Shown piece after piece: positions 8,731 to 14,204 of a DNA stretch of 14,204 nucleotides. Location: NCBI GenBank assembly GCA_004335835.1, contig RWJK01000124.1, positions 1 to 14,204 of the forward strand, in the 5' to 3' direction. The translations under genes and the position numbers were made by a program. Under the pieces are notes generated by a model. That model ran no database searches, was not told the origin of the DNA, and saw only the letters and a program-made list of their open reading frames with translations. This DNA comes from Scenedesmus sp. ARA3. Its lineage: Eukaryota > Chlorophyta > Chlorophyceae > Sphaeropleales > Scenedesmaceae. Position 1 is the stretch's first letter; each line of letters begins with the position of its first letter.

Positions 8731-11700
8731 ATGGCAGCTGCAGCACAGCTGCACTATGCCTCTGAATCCGAGGCAGAGATGGCATACGACGCGGAATACC
8801 AGCCCGACCACACCTTGCTGCTGGGTGGCTGCCTGTGCGTGGTGATGGCAGCATACATGCTTGTGTCAGTGCTGCCCTGGCCATGGCTGCAGCGCAACAG
8901 CAAGAGCAACGGGAAGCAGCAGCGGCACAGGTGGGCAACAATAGTCATTCATGGCACAGCTGCTGAGCTGCAACTGAGCAACAGCAGCATGGCAGCAAAG
9001 GAACACACCTGCACAGTCTGCTGTGTTGCAGGCGACCATGTTGCGGACACAGTAACAGCAAAGTGCTGCTGATGTGTGATACAACAATTTGTTGCTTCCT
9101 TGTACCTGAGTACGTGTGATTGCTGGTACAAGTGTGCAACAAGCTGCTACAGTATGCTACGCAGCAGACCTGCAAAAGCTGCCAGCTGCCAGCTGCCCAA
9201 CTGCCCGCTTGTTGCCTGCTTGAACCCCTCCCACCAGCACAACGTGTGACGCAAAGCCAACCTTTTTCTTTGCCTCCACATTAGCTGATAGATGATGCTC
9301 ACCTTCACTGCGAACCGTTGAGTTTCATGTGTGTGCAATATCAACCCAGAATTTCTGCTTCTGCCCCCGCAGGGTCCAGGTAGACGAGGCGTCTGCCCGG
9401 CCTGCATCACCAGTGCATCGCCGCCCACCATCACCAGAATGCACGCAGACCTCCCCACGCCGCGCAGCAGCAGCAGCACCAGCAGCAGCAGCAGCAGCAG
9501 AGCCTGCGGCAACGCTGCAGACTGACTTTATCTCGGCTATCAGCGACCACGCGCCTGGCAGGCCGTTCAGATTCAGGGCGCCTGACTTTGATGCAGACGG
9601 TGCGGTGTGGGCCTCGCCAGACGCGCCGGCGCAGAAGCAGCAGGCCCAGCAGCAGCAGCAGCAGATGTTTACAACTCCGCCGCCATCAGCCAGGCGCCAG
9701 CAGCGGCGGGAGCAGCAGCAGCAGCAGCCACCTGAGGAGCAAGAGCCGGAGTCAAGTGAGTGTGGTCCTGATAGTGTGCCTCAACAGCACAGCCAAAAGA
9801 GCCCTGCTTCAGTAACAGAGCTGTTGCTGGGAGTGCAAAGCTGCAACGTATCCTTGCACAGCTGTCGGCTTGTCAGCCGCGTGCCCTGCACGCCGGCTTG
9901 CAGTGCAGCGCAAGCTAGTCCGGTGCTTTTTTCATTACAATACGCAAATCAGCAGCAGCAGCAGCAGAAGCACCACCTTGCGGGTGACTCTACTGCGCAC
10001 ACGTTGTCAGTAACTGCCTCCCTGCACCTACTGTCCTGCAACCGCTGCAGGCTGGGAGCCCACGCTGCTGTCGTCGTGCGCTGCCGCCTCGCCCTACATC
10101 GGCAGCGTGGAGGCGCTGCAGCGCTCGCCCGCCTTCCGCAGCCACATCAGGTGCGGCAGATGGCTTTGTTGCTATGGCTTGATGGCGTTGATGATACCTT
10201 TTGCAGCAGCGCGCATTGTTGCTGGCAGCTGTCAACATTGCAGTAAGTCCCAAAATGCTCTAGTGCCGTGGGGCCTCTGTGGGGTGATGTTGCTGAGGCA
10301 ATGCAGCTGTGCCTGGTGACAGGGCTGGCTGCCAATTGCACATCTGCATGCTGGGCCTGCCATTGCTTGCGCTGTGTGTCAAATCATCATCAGCTGACGT
10401 CCCCTGTTACATCATGTCGTGTTGGTATGCTTGCCTTCTATGTGCTGTGCTGCTGCAGCCAGGTCAGGGGCCGGCGGCTGAACTACGAGACCGCAGAGTC
10501 GCACAAGCTGCGCGTGTACAAGGTGGGCTGCTGTGTTGGTCGTGCTTTGTGTCTGGACGTGTTTCAATGCGGAGTAACCAGGGGCTGCTGTTGTTTAAAC
10601 ACAAGCTGCGCGTGTACAAGGTGGGCTGCTGGTGGGCTGCCTGGACATGCTTGGATGCAAAGTGTCATTTAGTAGTTACCTGAAACTGCTGTTGTTCAAT
10701 CACAAGCTGCACTTGCACAAGCTAGGCGGGGCTGCATGGGCAGCTGCTGGTAGGCGCTGCAGGGGCCACATGCCCTGCTGTGCCTGTTGGTGCGGCAGGC
10801 TACGCTGCAGCTGCTCAGGGCCCAGGTTCGCTTATGGTCAGGCTGCACCTGCTGCATGTAGCGCGTACGGCCCGCAGGCGCCAGCATGCTGACTGCGGCA
10901 CATGCATACACTTGCCATGCACAGCAACCTCTGGTTGCTGCTGTTGTCATCTCCTGAGCTGTAGCGCGCCTGTACCATCATGCATCTTCACGGTGGCTGC
11001 AGGTGGTGCGCGAGGTGGAACCATGCACTCACTGTCGGCCAAGCACTTATTGTTGTGTTGCTGCACTGGCTGTGCTGTGTGTCCGCTGCAGGCGCTGCGA
11101 GAGGTGGACCCGCCCAGCTTCCAGCAGCTGTTCAGCAGGCAGGACGTGCAGGTGGGTGGGTGTTGACATTTGCAGGGAGAATGATGTGCAGTAGCTGAAT
11201 GCAACACAATGCTCACTCACATGTCTAGAAGGGCCTCCGCCACCAAGTGTCAGCAGCTGTTCAGCAGGCAGGACGTGCAGGTGGATGGGGGTAACAACGG
11301 CTTTGCGTTGCTGAATGTGGGGGACGGGGGTGGGGGTATAGGTGGGTGGGAGGGGGCTGCAGTATGCAAGTTTCAGGAGTTGCTGTTCCGTAGGTGCTGA
11401 TTGTGTCGCGTTGCAGTGCAACAGGTGCAACAGGTTGGTTGAGCACCCTTGTGTTGCTGAACTACACGGGTGATAGCAGAAGCTTTTGCAGCACATGCAA
11501 CCAGATGCAACATTTGTCTCATATGCGTGCGCATCCACTAATCCCATCCCAACTCTGCATTCATAATCCTTTCACGCCTCCTCACTGACGATTAGTGTTG
11601 CCTCTCGTGTCTCGCATACTTTCCTGCTCTGCCCCACCATACTTGCTGCTCCTGCAGGAATATGACGAGGTGCGGCCCTCTCGGCTGATGTCAGCATTTG

Positions 11701-12091
11701 ACTGCCTCGCCAGCTCAGCACTGACCCTGGGCCTGCTGGCCCTGCCCTGGCTGCTGCCCAGCCTGGCACCCTACCGCGCTGCTGCTGCTGCCACCTGGGC
11801 AGGCCTCACCCTACTGGCTGCTGCACACGGTTACACCTCACCCGCTGCTGCACTGCTGAGGGTGCATGCCACCGAGGGACCCTACAACATGCTGCCGCCG
11901 CTGCGGCGGCTGCTGCTGGCGGCTGCTGCGGAGGCGGGGCTGGTCGTGCTGACGTGCGGTTTAGGCTTGGTGGTGAGCCTGGGGTTTAGGCTGCTGAGTC
12001 AGCAGCGGCAGGGCTTTGGGGACCGGCTGTGCAGGTTTGTGCCGCTGCGGGAGGTGGTGCGCCCAATGCACTTCAGTGTGATGCCGCCTGG

Positions 12092-12125
<34 letters not shown>

Positions 12126-12134
12126 GGCCTGTAG
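8731..12134 (+). CDS. RDD-like membrane protein, 6 exons, 424 residues
   Basis: Exons 8731-8930, 9373-9755, 10051-10150, 10468-10522, 11092-11151 and 11658-12134 (TAG stop) join in consistent phase to 425 codons. The start is the first ATG in this frame. A transmembrane segment spans about residues 29-49. Residues about 68-194 form a low-complexity Pro/Ala/Gln linker. A hydrophilic part (195-270) contains RRLNYETAESHKLRVYK and FQQLFSRQDVQ. The last exon encodes an RDD-like domain: R275-xxxxx-D281 before a hydrophobic helix, a second helix near 308-322, G324-Y-T, RR at 349-350, a helix at about 353-377, then QGFGDRL with D388 and R389. This arrangement matches the RDD family (Pfam PF06271), membrane proteins of mostly unknown or transport-related role. 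The C-terminus is an Ala run. Substrate and membrane are unknown. The domain call comes from motif order, not a search. Confidence 0.72.
10600..10735 (+). repeat. RDD gene intron 4: two copies of the exon 4 end and donor
   Basis: The end of exon 4 with its donor (10502-10533, encoding HKLRVYK then GTGGGC) recurs almost unchanged at 10600-10631 and as a decayed copy at 10701-10729. Each copy is preceded by a similar GCTGTTGTT tract. The first copy keeps a full donor; the second has lost it. Confidence 0.88.
10995..11022 (+). repeat. RDD gene intron 4: diverged copy of the exon 5 acceptor and start
   Basis: CTGCAG followed by GTGGTGCGCGAGGTGGAACC resembles the true acceptor and start of exon 5 at 11086-11111; 16 of the first 20 exon bases agree. 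It lies about 92 nt upstream of the real junction. The similarity is modest but its place and orientation match the other intron copies. Confidence 0.6.
11236..11290 (+). repeat. RDD gene intron 5: copy of the exon 5 end and donor
   Basis: Positions 11251-11280 are identical over 30 nt to the end of exon 5 (11122-11151), and both are followed by a GTGG donor. The 15 nt before may be a degraded continuation of the exon copy. The identity points to recent duplication. Confidence 0.9.
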
Positions 12135-13229
12135 CTTGCGGCTACTAGTAGTGATGGCTGGTGTGGTGCGTAGTGCGTGGTGTGGGCACACAGGGTGGGT
12201 TGCTGAATGATCAGTCAGTGCGGCGATGTCAGGCGCTGTCAGGCGCTCGGCTTGCTGGTACTAATCGGGTGGTGTGTTTGTAGCATTCTATCATCATCAT
12301 GTTACTCATTGTAGCATTCTATGTGTGTGCATGTGGTGTGCGTTGCTGCCTGGTTGGCATGTGTGCTGCGCCTGTTTCCTGTTTGTCATCAGATTGCGAG
12401 GGCAGGTTACGAGTGGGGAGGCGGGGCACGCTGCTTCAGTTGTCAGCTATCATCGTCAGATTTGCGTTCAGGTTGGCGTCATGCACTGCAGGTCTCTTGT
12501 TCACGGTTGTTGGGGGTTGCGTTACTGTGGGCGCGGGAGTCAAATAACCACGCAAGTCTGCATGCTGCATCACCTTCGTGTGCAGCAGCAGCAGCAGCAG
12601 CAGCGCCAGAGTCTGCCTGGCACCATGTTGCAGAATGGTAGACAGCGGAAGCAGCGGACAGTGCAATCCCTCACTGCTTAAAAAGATCATGCTGCGGCAG
12701 GGCGGGATGGTAGTATCACTAGAAGCGCCTGATTGGTCAACCTGTGTTTTCCTTTCCATCGCTGTTTTGACGCAGCAGGCTTGAACGTGCGTGTCGCCCA
12801 GGAGTGGCTATCAGGCTGGTGCTGCTGCAATTCATTGTGTGGGCTTGTGTTGATGTTGTGTTGGGAGGCACGTCTGCTGGTGTAGTCGCCACAGCCGGGG
12901 GTAGTGGGGACAGAGATATGGAGTAGTGCTGCGTGTGATGTTTGCATGCAACGCTTGTGTATGACATGTGCACTATGAACTGGCTGACTGCCTGCATTGG
13001 TGATTGCTTAGACTATTCCTCAACGGGTTTTAAATGTCAGTAGATGCCAGATGCGTGTGACTGAATGGTTTGCTGGACAGGATTCGCATGTCGTTCATAT
13101 CTCCAGCTATGTTCTTCTTTGCAGCTTGTTTAATTTCTGCAGTGCATGTGGCCGCAGTAGTTTGAACCTTGCATGTCTGCTCAGTGCACTGCGCTGTGCT
13201 ATTCAGTGGCTTGTGCTATGGTGCTGCAG
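12135..13229 (+). other. No convincing gene; probable 3' UTR or intergenic
   Basis: After the RDD gene stop the ORFs are short and compositionally noisy. A (CAG)7 run is at about 12583-12603, and TGTAGCATTCTAT occurs twice (about 12279 and 12310). On the plus strand I found no TGTAA, the usual green-algal polyadenylation signal, before about 13315. The 3' UTR is therefore either long or uses a variant signal. Confidence 0.4.
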
Positions 13230-13333
13230 GTCCACCGCACTCGGTGCTGGCAGCTGTGAACCCTGATCTGCCCAATGAGCCTGTCATTGGCTCCCCAACG
13301 GGCGAGGTTACTCTTGTAACTTCCAAAATGTGA
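13229..13333 (+). pseudogene. Exon-like orphan ORF fragment
   Basis: A CTGCAG acceptor-like site is followed by a frame reading GPPHSVLAAVNPDLPNEPVIG and on to TGA at 13331-13333. Its composition is balanced, unlike the Cys/Ala/Gln noise ORFs around it. A weak donor (GTTACT) could end an exon at 13306. A second CTGCAG at 13407 precedes another short open frame. It could be an exon of an unseen gene, a relic, or chance; I do not recognise the product. TGTAA at about 13315 could also be a polyadenylation signal. Confidence 0.25.
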
Positions 13334-14138
13334 TTAGGGTTTAGTAGCTGCCAGCCCTCCCCACACCGCACATTGCTGCATCTTTTATTGCACTTTTGGC
13401 ACTGCAGGTGCCCGGTGGCAGCGGCAGCTGCAGCAAATGCCCCCGTTGCGGCGCAGCTGGCTGGGCTACCAGGCATCTGCAGTGCGGCAGCCAGGCAGAT
13501 GCTGTCTGGCTCCTATAGCTATCTCTATACTATAGTATTAGCCACTTTCCTGGTTGATTTGAGGGGCAATCCAGCGTTTCATATTATCTTTGTCTATTGG
13601 TAGGCTTGTGTATGGGCGGTGCGCTGTCTGTCAACCCACTGGACCGTCCACTGCACCTCAGAGTCCAATGGTGACCCTTATCTAGATAGTAGATTTAGAA
13701 GTTGAAGACAGCAGCCATGGTGGTAGGGGGCGCCTCCTAGATGCGTGAGTGAGCAGCATGTTGCATTCACCTATTGCAAACCGTGTTGACACGTCAATGC
13801 AAGCTTTTCACTAGACTAGATAGTACAGAGTAGTCATTGGGTATGTGCCGATGTGCTGTGATTTTCAATGGCTGCTCTAGTGCAGGAAATCCATCTCGCT
13901 TGTGTCAGCTGGCGTGGTCTGTTGCGCCGGCAGTGCATTGCATCATGTGGCGAGGCAACAAGTTTGACCAGTCACTGGTGCCATGCACGAGCAGTCACCA
14001 CCTGGACACCTGAGTGGCCAGCCGGGCCTATAGGTATATGAACATCACGGGGAGGTTGGAGAAAACCCAGTAAGCAAACATTGCGGAAACCATCGGCACT
14101 GTCAACTGTCGAAAGTCAACCTCGCGAGGCACATGGCA
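13334..14138. other. No supported gene
   Basis: About 800 nt with lower CAG/CTG content and frequent stops in all frames. One possible acceptor at 13407 is followed by an Ala-rich open frame. Nothing recognised as a gene or complete mobile element. Confidence 0.35.
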
Positions 14139-14175
14139 CATGGTAACACATGACACCGGTAGTCATGTTACCATG
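14139..14175. repeat. Inverted repeat with palindromic centre
   Basis: CATGGTAACA-(CA)-TGAC at 14139-14154 pairs with GTCATGTTACCATG at 14162-14175. The arms match over 14 bp apart from a two-base bulge. The spacer holds the palindrome ACCGGT. A second short inverted repeat, CGGTCA/TGACCG, follows at 14183-14202. They may belong to an element continuing past the window. Confidence 0.75.
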
Positions 14176-14204
14176 ACTGTAGCGGTCACGGCACCATGAC
14201 CGAC

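Overview
The window reads as nuclear DNA of a green alga. It is GC-rich and full of CAG/CTG runs. It has many short exons separated by 270-1400 nt introns, with GTG(A/C/G)G(C/T)-type donors and (C/T)TGCAG acceptors. The proteins carry long Gln and Ala runs. No bacterial operon logic fits. A chlorophycean alga (Scenedesmus/Haematococcus-like) is an inference from composition and splice style only.

Layout: two divergently transcribed, heavily spliced genes. On the minus strand, eleven exons between 7517 and 1 join in consistent phase into an open 625-codon protein that runs off the left edge. It has a Gln/Met-rich N-terminus, an HSA domain, basic NLS-like stretches, a SANT/Myb-like domain, and C-terminal blocks resembling plant EAF1, the platform subunit of the NuA4 histone acetyltransferase complex. 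On the plus strand, six exons between 8731 and 12134 join into a 424-residue membrane protein. It has an N-terminal transmembrane segment, a Q/P/A-rich linker and a C-terminal RDD-like membrane domain. The 1.2 kb between them (7518-8730) is the shared upstream region. From 12135 to 14204 I see no convincing gene, only a possible long 3' UTR, one exon-like orphan ORF and an inverted repeat at the right edge.

The most unusual feature is in the introns. In at least nine of the fifteen introns, the edge of the neighbouring exon and its splice site is duplicated, from one to nine times, into the intron. Exon 3' ends with donors are echoed downstream; acceptors with exon 5' starts are echoed upstream. 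Together these make about thirty copies of splice junctions. They explain nearly all the repeats in the window and the many alternative ORFs. Both genes show it, so it may be a property of the genome and not of one locus.
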